Assembly: GCF_014256275.1 (NCBI RefSeq)
Contig: NZ_JACCFE010000002.1
Span: forward strand, 4,134,001-4,198,000
DNA: 64,000 bases
Source: Rhodococcus sp. 4CII
Lineage (GTDB): Bacteria; Actinomycetota; Actinomycetes; Mycobacteriales; Mycobacteriaceae
Reading direction: 5' to 3'
In this document: piece after piece, positions 1 through 9,021 of the stretch
How the letters are laid out: each line of letters begins with the position of its first letter
Numbering within the stretch: the stretch's first letter is position 1
Made by a program: the position numbers and the translations under genes
Notes under the pieces: model-generated
What the model was told of the DNA's origin: nothing
Database searches by the model: none
What the model saw: only the letters and a program-made list of their open reading frames with translations

Positions 1-1605
1 TTTTCCGGTCTCTATCTCTCGCACCGGCTCACCACCGCCGGGTGGTCCTTCGCGGGATTCGAGGCCGGACCCAGCGTCGGCGGAACCTGGTTCTGGAACA
101 CCTATCCGGGCGCGCGCTGCGACGTCGAGAGCATCTACTACTCGTACTCGTTCGACGAGGCGCTCCAGCAGGAGTGGACGTGGAGCCAGCGCTTCGCGCC
201 GCAGGCCGAGATCCTCAGCTACATCAACCATGTCGCCGACCGCTTCGACCTGCGCAAGCACTTCACGTTCGATACTCGCGTCGTCAGCGCGACGTGGAAC
301 GCGGACGACAGGCTGTGGGAGGTGAAACTGGACAACGGCGAGACGCGCCGCGGCCGCTACCTGGTCTCGGGCGCAGGCGGCCTCTCCACCCCCAAGGACT
401 TCGACGTGCCGGGTCTCGGGAACTTCACCGGACTCCAGGTGTCCACCAGCCGGTGGAACATCTCGCTCGACGACCTCGCAGGTAAGCGCGTCGCCGTGAT
501 CGGCACCGGATCGTCCGGCGTGCAAGCCATCCCGTTGATCGCCGAGGTAGCCGAGCACGTCACGGTGTTCCAGCGCACCCCGAACTATGTGATGCCGGCC
601 CGCAACGCCGAACTTCCCCCGGAGCGGGTCGAATCCATCAAGAGCGACTACTCGGCGATCCGGGAGGAATGCAGGCACTCGCCCGGCGGCATTCCCGACC
701 GCCCGGTGGCAGACAAGGCCTTCGACGTCTCGGCCGAGGAGCGTCAGCGACGCTACGAGGCGGCCTACGAGCGCAGCGGGTTCCAGGGCGTCGGCGCCGA
801 GTTCGCAGACCTCCTTACCGACGTCGAAGCGAACCGGACCGCGTCGGAATTCCTCCACGACAAGATTCGCGCGATCGTCGAGGATCCGGCCACCGCCGAG
901 TTGCTGGTGCCCCGGTACCACCCGCTGGGCGCCAAGCGCAGCGTTTTCGGAACCGACTACTACGAGACCTACAACCGGCCGAACGTGTCGTTGGTGTCGC
1001 TGCGCGACGAGCCGATCGAGACGATGACCGAGAACGCGATCGTCACCTCGAAGGGCACCTACGAGGCGGACGCGGTGGTGCTCGCCATCGGGTTCGACGC
1101 CTTTACCGGCCCGCTGTACGGGCTCGGTCTCACGGGCGCGTCCGGCGCGAAGCTGCAGGAGGCCTGGCACGACGGTGTTCGCACGTACCTCGGGATCATG
1201 ACCGCGGACTTCCCCAACTTCTTCATGGTGGGGGGCCCACAGAGCCCCGCGCTCGCCAGCAACGTGGTAATGACCATCGAACAGGCGGTGGACTGGATCG
1301 CCGACCTCCTCGAGCACGCTCGCGACGCCGGCGCGACGCTTGTCGAGGCCACAGTCGAGGGTCAGAACGACTGGGTGGACATCTCGGAGGAGACCGTCGC
1401 CGCCACCTTGTACGCCACCACCGACTCCTGGTACCGCGGCTCCAACGTCGAGGGCAAGCCCAACACGTTCATGGGCTACGTGGGTGGCGTCGGCAAGTAC
1501 CGCCGGATGTGCACCGAGATCGCCAAGAGCGGCTACCCCGGCATCGAGATCGACGGCGAAACCGAGTCCCGCCACCTCGGCCCCATCCATCGGGAGATCT
1601 CATGA
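1..1605 (+). CDS. Flavin-containing Baeyer-Villiger-type monooxygenase (5' end outside window)
   Basis: The frame is open from base 1, so the start codon and first FAD motif lie upstream; 534 residues are visible. The protein should be a class B flavoprotein monooxygenase using FAD and NADPH to oxygenate a ketone or heteroatom substrate. A second Rossmann motif, VIGTGSSG, lies at visible residues 166-173. The family fingerprint FxGxxxHxxxW appears as FTGLQVSTSRW (142-152), with Ser where the family normally has His, so Baeyer-Villiger activity cannot be assumed. The C-terminal half carries the usual aromatic-rich region (WYRGSNVEGKPN). Its stop overlaps the next start by ATGA, which makes it part of the operon that runs to 5425. 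A related FAD hydroxylase is an alternative activity. Confidence 0.85.
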   Translation, partial: FSGLYLSHRLTTAGWSFAGFEAGPSVGGTWFWNTYPGARCDVESIYYSYSFDEALQQEWTWSQRFAPQAEILSYINHVADRFDLRKHFTFDTRVVSATWNADDRLWEVKLDNGETRRGRYLVSGAGGLSTPKDFDVPGLGNFTGLQVSTSRWNISLDDLAGKRVAVIGTGSSGVQAIPLIAEVAEHVTVFQRTPNYVMPARNAELPPERVESIKSDYSAIREECRHSPGGIPDRPVADKAFDVSAEERQRRYEAAYERSGFQGVGAEFADLLTDVEANRTASEFLHDKIRAIVEDPATAELLVPRYHPLGAKRSVFGTDYYETYNRPNVSLVSLRDEPIETMTENAIVTSKGTYEADAVVLAIGFDAFTGPLYGLGLTGASGAKLQEAWHDGVRTYLGIMTADFPNFFMVGGPQSPALASNVVMTIEQAVDWIADLLEHARDAGATLVEATVEGQNDWVDISEETVAATLYATTDSWYRGSNVEGKPNTFMGYVGGVGKYRRMCTEIAKSGYPGIEIDGETESRHLGPIHREIS

Positions 1606-1976
1606 GTAAGGCAGTCCACCGGCGTTACGTCGCCTTCTCCGACGCGCACTACGCGGGCAATCTGGTCGATGGCGCCTACGCCCTCAAGCTCTTCGGAGAC
1701 GTCGGCACGAACCTGTCGATCGAGATCGACGGCCACGAGGGGCTGTTCGCCGGCTACTCCTCCGTCGAATTTCTCGCCCCGGTGCGCGGCGGCGACGTCG
1801 TCGAGGCCGAGGCCGAGCTGGTGAAGAAGGGCAACCGCAGTCGCACAGTCGACTTCGAGCTCCGGGTGATCTGCCGCGGCTCCGACGACACCGGCCGCTC
1901 TCAGGTCCTCGAGTCGCCCTTGGTCGCGGTGCGTGCTCGTGGCACCGCGGTCGTCCCCCTAGATGAGACGGAGTAA
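1602..1976 (+). CDS. Hotdog-fold protein resembling 3-aminobutyryl-CoA ammonia lyase
   Basis: A 124-residue single hotdog domain. The stretch DAHYAGNLVDGAYALKLFGD followed by GLFAGYSSVEFLAPV is the pattern of Kal, the 3-aminobutyryl-CoA ammonia lyase of lysine fermentation, a hotdog enzyme unrelated to crotonases. The start ATG overlaps the stop of the monooxygenase (ATGA), so translational coupling is likely. Kal removes ammonia from a beta-amino acyl-CoA. Beside two amine-type flavin oxidases, a role on an amino or enoyl acyl-CoA is reasonable but is inference. A thioesterase of the same fold is the main alternative. Confidence 0.7.
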   Translation: MSKAVHRRYVAFSDAHYAGNLVDGAYALKLFGDVGTNLSIEIDGHEGLFAGYSSVEFLAPVRGGDVVEAEAELVKKGNRSRTVDFELRVICRGSDDTGRSQVLESPLVAVRARGTAVVPLDETE

Positions 1977-1981
1977 CGACG

Positions 1982-3280
1982 ATGAAGCTGATTCACGACA
2001 CCGGCTGGGCCGCACCGCCCGCCGCCGTCGAACCGCCCCTGACCGGTGACATCGACTGCGACACGGTCGTGGTCGGCGGCGGCGGGGGCGGCATGTCGGC
2101 CGCGCTCCGACTCGCCGAAAAGGGCGTCGACGTGGTGCTCCTCGAGGCACAGACCCTCGGCCGGGGCGCCACCTCCCGCAACGCGGGATACATCACGAAC
2201 TCGATCGCCGCCGATCCGGAACTGCTGGGTTTTCTGCTGAAACGCGAGCGGTTGCGCAACCTGTACCGGTACGCCGAAAACGCGGTGCACTTCACCGAGG
2301 ACGTCATCGCTCACCACGACATCGACTGCGGCTACCGGTCGGAGGGCATCGTGATGGCCGCCGTTTCCAAGGGGCAGCTGCGGCACGCGCGCCGCAACGC
2401 CAAGGTCATGGCCGAGGCCGGATCGTCGGCAGAATTCGTCGAGGGCCGGGAGGCCGGCCTCCCGGACGGCTTCCTCGGCGGAGTGCGCGAGGGCGTCGGG
2501 GGCACGCTCAACCCGGGCGAGTTCGCCCTCGGCCTGCGGGCCGCGACAATCTCGTCCGGCGTGCGCGTGTACGAACACACTCCGGCCCGCGACGTCACCG
2601 ACTCCGGCGACGGGGTCACCGTCGAAACCCCGCATGGACGGGTCCGGGCTCGCAAGGCGCTGCTGACCACCAACGCCCACACCGAGGGTCTGTCCCTCGC
2701 GCCGAAGAACCTCGCCACCCCGGTGTGGACGTCCCTGGTCGAGACAGAACCCGTCGCACCCGAGCGACTCGACGAAATCGGCTGGACCAGCCGCGCCCCG
2801 ATGGTCACGCTGCACATGATCATCGAGAACTACCGCGTCACCCCACGGGGCACCATCGTGTTCGGCACCCGCCGCGTACAGACCGGCCGGAACCCACTGC
2901 CGGACCGCACCCCGGCGCGGAACGTCGCCGACGACCTCGTCCGCGGATTCCGCGAGCGATTCCCGGGCCTGCGCGACATCGAGCCGCAGCAGGCATGGGG
3001 CGGCTGGATCGGCATGAGCTCCACGTGGCTCCCCGTCGCCGGTGAGGCGTCCGACAACGTGCTGTACTCGCTCGCCTGCAACGGCCACGGCTTCGCCCAG
3101 GCGCAGTACGTCGGCCACCTGCTGGCGGACCGGCTCGGCGGCGCGCCGCTGCACGACGACCTGGCGGCGATCTGGCACGGACGAAAGCGCTTCTGGCCCA
3201 ACCTCGTCAGCGGCCCCGCATTGCACGCGACCTGGCTCGCCGACCGCGCCTCCGACCGGCTGGCAGCCCTCACGAATTGA
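1982..3280 (+). CDS. FAD-dependent DAO-family oxidoreductase (PuuB-like)
   Basis: A 432-residue member of the D-amino-acid oxidase (DAO) family. The N-terminal dinucleotide motif VVGGGGGGMSAALRLAE sits near residue 30, and the family's RGATSRNAGYI segment near 60-70 fits around the flavin. The C-terminal part (GWIGMSSTWLPVAGE, ACNGHGFAQAQYVG) matches gamma-glutamylputrescine oxidase-type enzymes, which oxidise secondary or primary amines to aldehyde or imine plus peroxide. It starts 5 bases after the hotdog gene, so it is cotranscribed. The substrate is not evident. The neighbouring second amine oxidase suggests stepwise amine breakdown. Confidence 0.8.
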   Translation: MKLIHDTGWAAPPAAVEPPLTGDIDCDTVVVGGGGGGMSAALRLAEKGVDVVLLEAQTLGRGATSRNAGYITNSIAADPELLGFLLKRERLRNLYRYAENAVHFTEDVIAHHDIDCGYRSEGIVMAAVSKGQLRHARRNAKVMAEAGSSAEFVEGREAGLPDGFLGGVREGVGGTLNPGEFALGLRAATISSGVRVYEHTPARDVTDSGDGVTVETPHGRVRARKALLTTNAHTEGLSLAPKNLATPVWTSLVETEPVAPERLDEIGWTSRAPMVTLHMIIENYRVTPRGTIVFGTRRVQTGRNPLPDRTPARNVADDLVRGFRERFPGLRDIEPQQAWGGWIGMSSTWLPVAGEASDNVLYSLACNGHGFAQAQYVGHLLADRLGGAPLHDDLAAIWHGRKRFWPNLVSGPALHATWLADRASDRLAALTN

Positions 3281-3326
3281 CCATCTCGCCGCCGGTCGGC
3301 TGATGTCACCCCCCAAGGAGAAAATC

Positions 3327-4022
3327 ATGTCCATCAAAGAATCGCTCTTCGCGGTCGCGGACCTGTGGATGATCGCCGTCGGATTCACCTACGGGATCAA
3401 GTTCATCCGGAATTACAAGAACTACCTGCTCGGCATCGAGTGGATCATCGTTGCGACGTCGGGTTCGAACTTCCTGATCTACGGCCTCATCAAGGCTGGT
3501 CACGACAGCCCGATGTACGCCTTCGCCTACTTCCTCGACGCCTTCTCCCGGTCCGTCGGCATCACGCTGATCCTGGTCCTCGGACTGATGAAGGTCACCC
3601 ACCGATACAAGCCGTCCGTGACGGTGGACGTCGGCGCGTTCGCCCTCGCGGCCGTGGTGGGCTTTCTCCTCAGCCATTTCGCCGAGGCGATCGGCACCCC
3701 CGGCAAGATCTACTACATCGTGGTCAACGTGCTCACCACGCTGTTCCTGATCTACTTCGTCAAGCGCCTGTGGGACATTCGCGAGCGCGGGCACGCCATC
3801 TCGGCCGCCGTCGCCACCGCGTGCGGATTCGCCATCGCCTCGATCTACGACTTCGTCCACATCCCCGGCGACGACGCGGAGCACACGATCTTCTACATCT
3901 TCGCGCTGTCCACGTGGGGCCTGCAGATGTTCACGTACTACCGCGCCTACCGCGCGTTCGACGCCCACAACAAGCGCGTCGACGCCCACGCGGTCAAGGG
4001 CAGCGCGCCGGCCACGGCGTGA
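3327..4022 (+). CDS. Polytopic membrane protein of unknown function
   Basis: A 231-residue protein with about six or seven hydrophobic segments (for example EWIIVATSGSNFLIYGLI and VGAFALAAVVGFLLSHF), and so an integral membrane protein. The ATG at 3327 follows a good AAGGAGAAA ribosome site; the longer reading frame upstream overlaps the oxidase gene and is not needed. No family motif was recognised. Its place between two flavin oxidases suggests a transporter or membrane partner for the same substrate. Codon use matches the neighbours. Confidence 0.7.
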   Translation: MSIKESLFAVADLWMIAVGFTYGIKFIRNYKNYLLGIEWIIVATSGSNFLIYGLIKAGHDSPMYAFAYFLDAFSRSVGITLILVLGLMKVTHRYKPSVTVDVGAFALAAVVGFLLSHFAEAIGTPGKIYYIVVNVLTTLFLIYFVKRLWDIRERGHAISAAVATACGFAIASIYDFVHIPGDDAEHTIFYIFALSTWGLQMFTYYRAYRAFDAHNKRVDAHAVKGSAPATA

Positions 4023-4069
4023 GCGTGCCCGACCGTCTCTTTCACCGATCTGAAAGTCAGGAACCGAAC

Positions 4070-5425
4070 ATGACAACGCACGAAGTGCACGAAGAAACCA
4101 CCGAGGTCGTCATCGTCGGCGCCGGAATGTCGGGGCTGATGGCGGCCACCACGCTGGCGCCGGAGACCGACGTCGTTGTCCTCGAAAGCACCGATCGCAC
4201 GGGTGGACGAGTCGAGACCATCCGGCAGGGCGACTACTGGATCAACGTCGGCACCCAGTTCACCGAGGGCACCGGCACGCTGATCGATGCCCTCGACCGG
4301 CACGGCATCGAGATGGGTTCCCTCGCGGGCAAGAGCATCGCACTGCACCTGAACGGCGGGGTGGTCGACACCTCGAATCCCGTTGCGCTGATGTTCCGCA
4401 CGCGAATGACCATGATGGATCGTCTCGGGATGGCCATCGTCGGTGCCCGCATCCTCGCGGCCATGCCGTTCCTGGAGTCGCAGAGCCGCATCGCGCAACG
4501 GGTGCGCGCCAAACTCGACACCAAGCTGGCGTCATACCTACTCACAGGCGTCCGGTCGGAGCTGGCCGCCGCCGTCGTCCGGTCGTGGTCGGCGCAGTGG
4601 ATGGGATGCGAGGTGGACGAGACGGCCGCCACCCAGTTCGTTACGTCGGTTGGCATCGCGCTGGCCGACCCGGAGAAGATTCCGAACTTCTCGCTGCCGG
4701 TCGGCGGCAATCAGACGTTGACCGACGTGCTGACGGAAGATCTCGGTGGTCGGATCCGGCTGAACTCGGCCGTGCAGACGGTGCGACCGGACGGCGAGGG
4801 TGTGGTCGTCGACTACCACGACGGTGACCGACCCGTGCGGCTGCGGGCCAAACGCGCGATCGTGACCGCACCCGCCGATATCGCCGAGCGGATCATCCCG
4901 GACCTCCCGCAACAGCACCGGAACGCGTTCAACGACATCACCTACGGCCGGTACGTAGTCGTCGGATTCTTCACAGACGAAGCCGGGCCGCAGCGCTGGG
5001 ACGACTACATCGGTGTATCGACGCCGCAACTGTCATTCCAGGCAATGTTCAACCACGCCGCGGCCATGCGGAACGGCGCCGACCGCAAGCCGGGTGGCGC
5101 GCTCGCCTGTTTCGCAGGCGGCGCTCAGGCCGACGCATTGCTCGACCTGAGCGACGACGAGATCGTGTCGCGATTCACGAAGGACCTGCTCGCAGTGTTC
5201 CCCGAGCTGGAAGGGCAACTGGGCGACGGCATCGTGCGGCGCCACCGCCGGGTCGTACCCTTCTGGGCGCCCGGACGGAAGAAATCGCTTCCGACGCTCC
5301 GTGATCCGCTCGGAAACATCTACCTCGCCGGCGACTACCAGCTCGATCTGCCGTCACTCGCCGACGCAGCCACATCGGGCGAGCGAGCGGCGAACGCCGT
5401 ACTGGAAAGCCTGAGCAGGCGGTAG
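4070..5425 (+). CDS. FAD-dependent flavin amine oxidase
   Basis: A 451-residue monoamine-oxidase/phytoene-desaturase superfamily protein. It has the N-terminal VVIVGAGMSGLMAA Rossmann motif (about residues 12-25), the ESTDRTGGRVET arginine-glycine motif that follows, and the C-terminal flavin-binding segment GNIYLAGDYQLDLPSLADAA. The family oxidises amines to imines and makes peroxide. The start at 4070 was chosen because homology begins there; the frame is open upstream only as a shadow of the membrane gene. It is the last gene of the operon. The substrate is unknown. Confidence 0.8.
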   Translation: MTTHEVHEETTEVVIVGAGMSGLMAATTLAPETDVVVLESTDRTGGRVETIRQGDYWINVGTQFTEGTGTLIDALDRHGIEMGSLAGKSIALHLNGGVVDTSNPVALMFRTRMTMMDRLGMAIVGARILAAMPFLESQSRIAQRVRAKLDTKLASYLLTGVRSELAAAVVRSWSAQWMGCEVDETAATQFVTSVGIALADPEKIPNFSLPVGGNQTLTDVLTEDLGGRIRLNSAVQTVRPDGEGVVVDYHDGDRPVRLRAKRAIVTAPADIAERIIPDLPQQHRNAFNDITYGRYVVVGFFTDEAGPQRWDDYIGVSTPQLSFQAMFNHAAAMRNGADRKPGGALACFAGGAQADALLDLSDDEIVSRFTKDLLAVFPELEGQLGDGIVRRHRRVVPFWAPGRKKSLPTLRDPLGNIYLAGDYQLDLPSLADAATSGERAANAVLESLSRR

Positions 5426-5585
5426 ACAGACGAGGACCCGATAGCCCAGCGCGACGCGACGGACTGCACTGCCCGAAGAGGCCGTATCTCGGAGCGGACC
5501 AACACCGCCGGTGACCTCCCGGGCATTCACGTCCGGGGGTGTCTCGGCGAAATACTTTCCCACGGTTCGTATCCCGTCAAGAACA

Positions 5586-6491
5586 TCAGACGATCCCAGC
5601 GGGTTCTGCGGGTCGGACGGCGTGGCCGCCGAACTGGTTCCGCAGTGCGGAGACGGCTTTCATTGCCGGTGAGTCGTCCTGGCGGGAGGCGAACCGGGCG
5701 AACAGGGCGGCGGAGATGACCGGGGCCGGGACGGCGTGGGCGATGGCTTCCTCGACGGTCCAGCGTCCTTCGCCGGAGTCTTCGGTGTAGCCGGACAGGG
5801 CGGCCAGTTCGGGGTCGTCTGACAGTGCCTGCACGAGTAGGTCGAGCAACCAGGATCGGACGACGGTGCCCTTCGACCACGCCCGCAGCACCGCGGGCAC
5901 GTCGACGATCGAATCCTCGGCGGCGAGGAGTTCGTATCCTTCGGCGTAAGCCTGCATCAGTCCGTATTCGATGCCGTTGTGCACCATCTTCGCGTAGTGG
6001 CCGGCGCCGACCGGGCCGGCATGGACGAAGGAGTCGGCGCGGTCGCCGTCCGGGCGCAGGGCGTCGAAGATCGGCATCATCCGGTCGACGTCGGTGCCGT
6101 CTCCACCGACCATCAGTGCGTATCCGTTTGCCCGACCCCAGATTCCGCCGGAGACACCGCAGTCGAGGTAGCGGATGCCGTGTTCGGCGAGGATGCCGGC
6201 GTGGATCGTGTCGTCGGTGAACCGGGAGTTGCCGCCCTCGACGACGAGGTCGCCGGGGGCGAGCAGGCGGGAGAGTTGCCCGATCACCTGGCGGGTCGGG
6301 GCACCGGCGGGCACCATCACCCACACCGCCCGCGGGGTGGGAAGCGACTCGACGAGCGCTTCGAGGCTGACCACGTCGCTGTCGGCGGCTTTCGGGTCGT
6401 ACCCGATCGCGTCCTGTCCGCGTTCGCGCAGACGCTCCCGCATGTTCAGTCCCATGCGGCCGAGTCCGATCAGTCCCAGTTTCATCGTCAC
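5586..6491 (-). CDS. gnd: 6-phosphogluconate dehydrogenase, short decarboxylating type
   Basis: A 301-residue protein of the short Gnd class. It has the N-terminal LGLIGLGRMGLNM NAD(P) motif, the substrate motif DCGVSGGIWGRANGYALMVGG and the catalytic KMVHNGIEYG segment. It oxidatively decarboxylates 6-phosphogluconate to ribulose 5-phosphate. It is divergent from zwf across a 195-base promoter region and lies near hxlA and hxlB, so it likely supplies ribulose 5-phosphate and NAD(P)H within a formaldehyde-oxidising cycle. An alternative ATG lies two codons in (MKLGLIG). Confidence 0.93.
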   Translation of the reverse strand: MTMKLGLIGLGRMGLNMRERLRERGQDAIGYDPKAADSDVVSLEALVESLPTPRAVWVMVPAGAPTRQVIGQLSRLLAPGDLVVEGGNSRFTDDTIHAGILAEHGIRYLDCGVSGGIWGRANGYALMVGGDGTDVDRMMPIFDALRPDGDRADSFVHAGPVGAGHYAKMVHNGIEYGLMQAYAEGYELLAAEDSIVDVPAVLRAWSKGTVVRSWLLDLLVQALSDDPELAALSGYTEDSGEGRWTVEEAIAHAVPAPVISAALFARFASRQDDSPAMKAVSALRNQFGGHAVRPAEPAGIV

Positions 6492-6686
6492 CGTTCCACT
6501 CTCGATTGTCGGTATCGCGTCGCGGTCTATGTCTACGGCGCGAAAAGGACCGCTTCACCTGACCGGATGGGTAGCCGACACTGGCCGCCCGGCCGAGTGC
6601 ATTCCCGCTCACCGCCTTCGACACTGAGACCCGACGCATTGTCTGAATGCGGTCGTGGTGGAGCGACAAGACGGAGTGCAGCAGAA

Positions 6687-8231
6687 GTGACTGTGTCGCA
6701 AGTGCAGGAACGGAACCCCCTCGCGCGCGAATCGTGCGGCCGGGTCGGCGGCGAGGTGTTGATCGGTGCGGCCGGACAGGTCACGGAACCTGCCACGCTG
6801 GTGATCTTCGGTATCACCGGAGACCTGTCCCGCAAGAAGCTGATCCCGGCGATCTACGATCTCGCCCACGGTGGCCAGCTGCCGCCGGACTTCGACCTCG
6901 TGGGGTTCGACCGTGACGGCGCGAACGCTGAAACCCGGTTGCGGGAGGCGGTGATCGCCCATGCGCGCACCCCGTTCGACCCCGCCGTCTGGAAGGCGCT
7001 GACCGAGCGCATAACGCTGCTCCAAGGGTCGTTCGGCGACGTCGACGCGTACACCCGTCTGGCCGCGAAGCTGTCTGAGATCGACGTCCGTCGCGGCAAG
7101 CCCGGCAATTACGTCTTCTACCTGTCGGTGCCGCCGTCGGCGTTCGCCACCGTCTGCGACCGTCTCGCGATCGTCGGCTTGAACCGTGGGGATCGTGGGT
7201 GGCGGCGGGTGGTGGTCGAGAAGCCGTTCGGGCACGACTTGCCCAGCTCACAGGTGCTCGGCGTCGCGTTGGAGCGGGTGTTCCCGCCGTCGTCGATCTA
7301 CCGCATCGATCACTACCTGGGGAAGGAGACGGTGCAGAACATCCTCGCGCTGCGCTTCGCGAACGGGATGTTCGAGCCGTTGTGGAACAACCGCCACATC
7401 GACCACGTCCAGATCACGATGGCAGAGGCCGTCGGGGTGACCGGGCGGGCCGGGTATTACGACGGGGTCGGTGCCGCCCGCGATGTCATCCAGAATCATC
7501 TGTTGCAGCTGTTGGCGTTGATCGCGATGGAGGAACCGGTGGCGTTCGATGCCGACAGCATCGCTGCCGAGAAGGTCAAGGTCCTCTCCGCCACGGAACT
7601 GATCGGCCCCCTAACGCAGACGTCGGCGCGCGGCCAGTACGCGGCGGGAGTGGAGAACGGTGTTCCCGTGCCCGGGCTGTCCGACGAGGCCGGGTTCCCC
7701 GCCGACTCGGCGACCGAGACGTTCGCGGCCCTGACCGTCGGGGTCGCGACCCGTCGGTGGGCGGGGGTGCCGTTCTACATTCGCACCGGAAAACGACTGG
7801 CACGCAGGAGCACCGAGATCGCGGTGACGTTCACCCCGCCCGCCCACGGCTCTGCCGCGACCCGGGCAACGGCGGTGTCGAATGTGCTCGTTTTCCGGGT
7901 GCAGCCCGACGACGGGATCGAACTGCACATCGGCGCGAAACGGCCCGGCGGTGGCATGCACATTCAGCCGGTCAGCCTCGGCATGGACTTCCGGTCCGTG
8001 TTCGACCCGGCACCGGAAGCCTACGAGCGGTTGATCTGCGACGTGCTCCGCGGCGACGCCACTCTGTTTCCTCGCCGGGAAGAAGTCGAATGGTCCTGGC
8101 GGGTCATCGATCCGCTGCTCGAGCATTGGGCCGGTGGCGGGCGCCCCGACGCGTATCCGGCCGGCTCCACCGGGCCGGAGTCGGCGGACGGCATGCTCGC
8201 CCGCACGGGGCGGGCGTGGCGCGCACTCTGA
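6687..8231 (+). CDS. zwf: Glucose-6-phosphate dehydrogenase
   Basis: A 514-residue Zwf that oxidises glucose 6-phosphate to 6-phosphogluconolactone. The nucleotide motif GITGDLSRKK is at about residues 42-51, the phosphate-binding and catalytic RIDHYLGKE at 206-214, and LRFANGMFEPLWNNRHID follows. The start is GTG 6687, preceded by GGAG about 10 bases upstream; the much longer open frame upstream is antisense to gnd. Together with gnd and the hxl genes it completes a cyclic route from hexose 6-phosphate back to ribulose 5-phosphate. Two hairpins follow the stop. Confidence 0.93.
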   Translation: MTVSQVQERNPLARESCGRVGGEVLIGAAGQVTEPATLVIFGITGDLSRKKLIPAIYDLAHGGQLPPDFDLVGFDRDGANAETRLREAVIAHARTPFDPAVWKALTERITLLQGSFGDVDAYTRLAAKLSEIDVRRGKPGNYVFYLSVPPSAFATVCDRLAIVGLNRGDRGWRRVVVEKPFGHDLPSSQVLGVALERVFPPSSIYRIDHYLGKETVQNILALRFANGMFEPLWNNRHIDHVQITMAEAVGVTGRAGYYDGVGAARDVIQNHLLQLLALIAMEEPVAFDADSIAAEKVKVLSATELIGPLTQTSARGQYAAGVENGVPVPGLSDEAGFPADSATETFAALTVGVATRRWAGVPFYIRTGKRLARRSTEIAVTFTPPAHGSAATRATAVSNVLVFRVQPDDGIELHIGAKRPGGGMHIQPVSLGMDFRSVFDPAPEAYERLICDVLRGDATLFPRREEVEWSWRVIDPLLEHWAGGGRPDAYPAGSTGPESADGMLARTGRAWRAL

Positions 8232-8242
8232 CCCGGTGGTGA

Positions 8243-8272
8243 GGGGTCGGCCGAGGATAACCCGCCGACCCC
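8243..8272 (+). terminator. Hairpin after zwf
   Basis: A perfect 9-bp stem (GGGGTCGGC with GCCGACCCC) begins 11 bases after the zwf stop. There is no T-run, as is common in high-GC actinobacteria. Confidence 0.55.
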
Positions 8273-8298
8273 GGGTGATTGCTCAGCGAATGAGGAAA

Positions 8299-8324
8299 GC
8301 CCTGAACACCAAAGTGTTCAGGGC
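8299..8324. terminator. Bidirectional hairpin between zwf and hxlA
   Basis: A perfect 11-bp stem (GCCCTGAACAC with GTGTTCAGGGC) with a CAAA loop lies between the convergent zwf and hxlA genes. It is placed to end transcription from both sides. Confidence 0.75.
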
Positions 8325-8345
8325 CATTCCTCTTTACGGCGCCTA

Positions 8346-8975
8346 CTACTTGGCGAGAGCATCCTTGAGTGCCTTCGCTGCTGCGGCCGGGTCCTCGGCT
8401 CCGTAGATGGCGCCACCGGCGACGGCGACGTCGGCACCCGCATCGCGGACGGCGGCGATGGTGTCGACCTTGACGCCACCGGCGACGGAGAACGGGACAC
8501 CGGCGATCTTGCCGTCGTCGAGCAGGGTCTGGATGGAGTAGCCGGGCTGGGCCTGCTCGTCGAGACCGGCGTGAATCTCGACGAACGCGACACCGAGCTT
8601 GGCGATCTCGCGGGCGCGCTCGACACGGTTCTCGACACCGATCAGGTCGGCGACGACCTTCTTGCCGTGCTTCTGCCCGGCCTCGACGGCACCCTTGATG
8701 GTGGCGTCGCCGGCGGCGCCGAGGACGGTGACCAGGTCCGCGCCCGCGGCGAAGGCCAGGTCGGCCTCGAGGAAGCCGGCGTCGGCGGTCTTGAGGTCGG
8801 CGAAGACCTCCTTGTCCGGGTGCGCGGCCTTGATCGCGCTGACGGCGCTGAGGCCGGCGCTCTTGATCAGCGGGGTGCCGAGTTCGATGATGTCGACGTA
8901 CGGGGCCACCTTGTGGGTCAGGGCCAGTGCGTCGGCGGTGGTGAGCAGATCGACTGCAACCTGCAGCTTCGTCAT
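8346..8975 (-). CDS. hxlA: 3-hexulose-6-phosphate synthase
   Basis: A 209-residue orotidine-decarboxylase-superfamily TIM barrel. It condenses formaldehyde with ribulose 5-phosphate to give D-arabino-3-hexulose 6-phosphate. Diagnostic segments are QVAVDLLT at the N-terminus, IELGTPLIKSAG, the metal and catalytic EVFADLKTADAG, and VEIHAGLDEQAQ. The start ATG at 8975 follows CCAGGAGA. It lies directly downstream of hxlB on the same strand, 46 bases apart, so the two are cotranscribed from the promoter region near 9620-9740. Confidence 0.94.
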   Translation of the reverse strand: MTKLQVAVDLLTTADALALTHKVAPYVDIIELGTPLIKSAGLSAVSAIKAAHPDKEVFADLKTADAGFLEADLAFAAGADLVTVLGAAGDATIKGAVEAGQKHGKKVVADLIGVENRVERAREIAKLGVAFVEIHAGLDEQAQPGYSIQTLLDDGKIAGVPFSVAGGVKVDTIAAVRDAGADVAVAGGAIYGAEDPAAAAKALKDALAK

Positions 8976-9021
8976 GTGTTTCTCCTGGTCATCTTTTTTT
9001 CGGGGTTTGGGATCGGGACGC

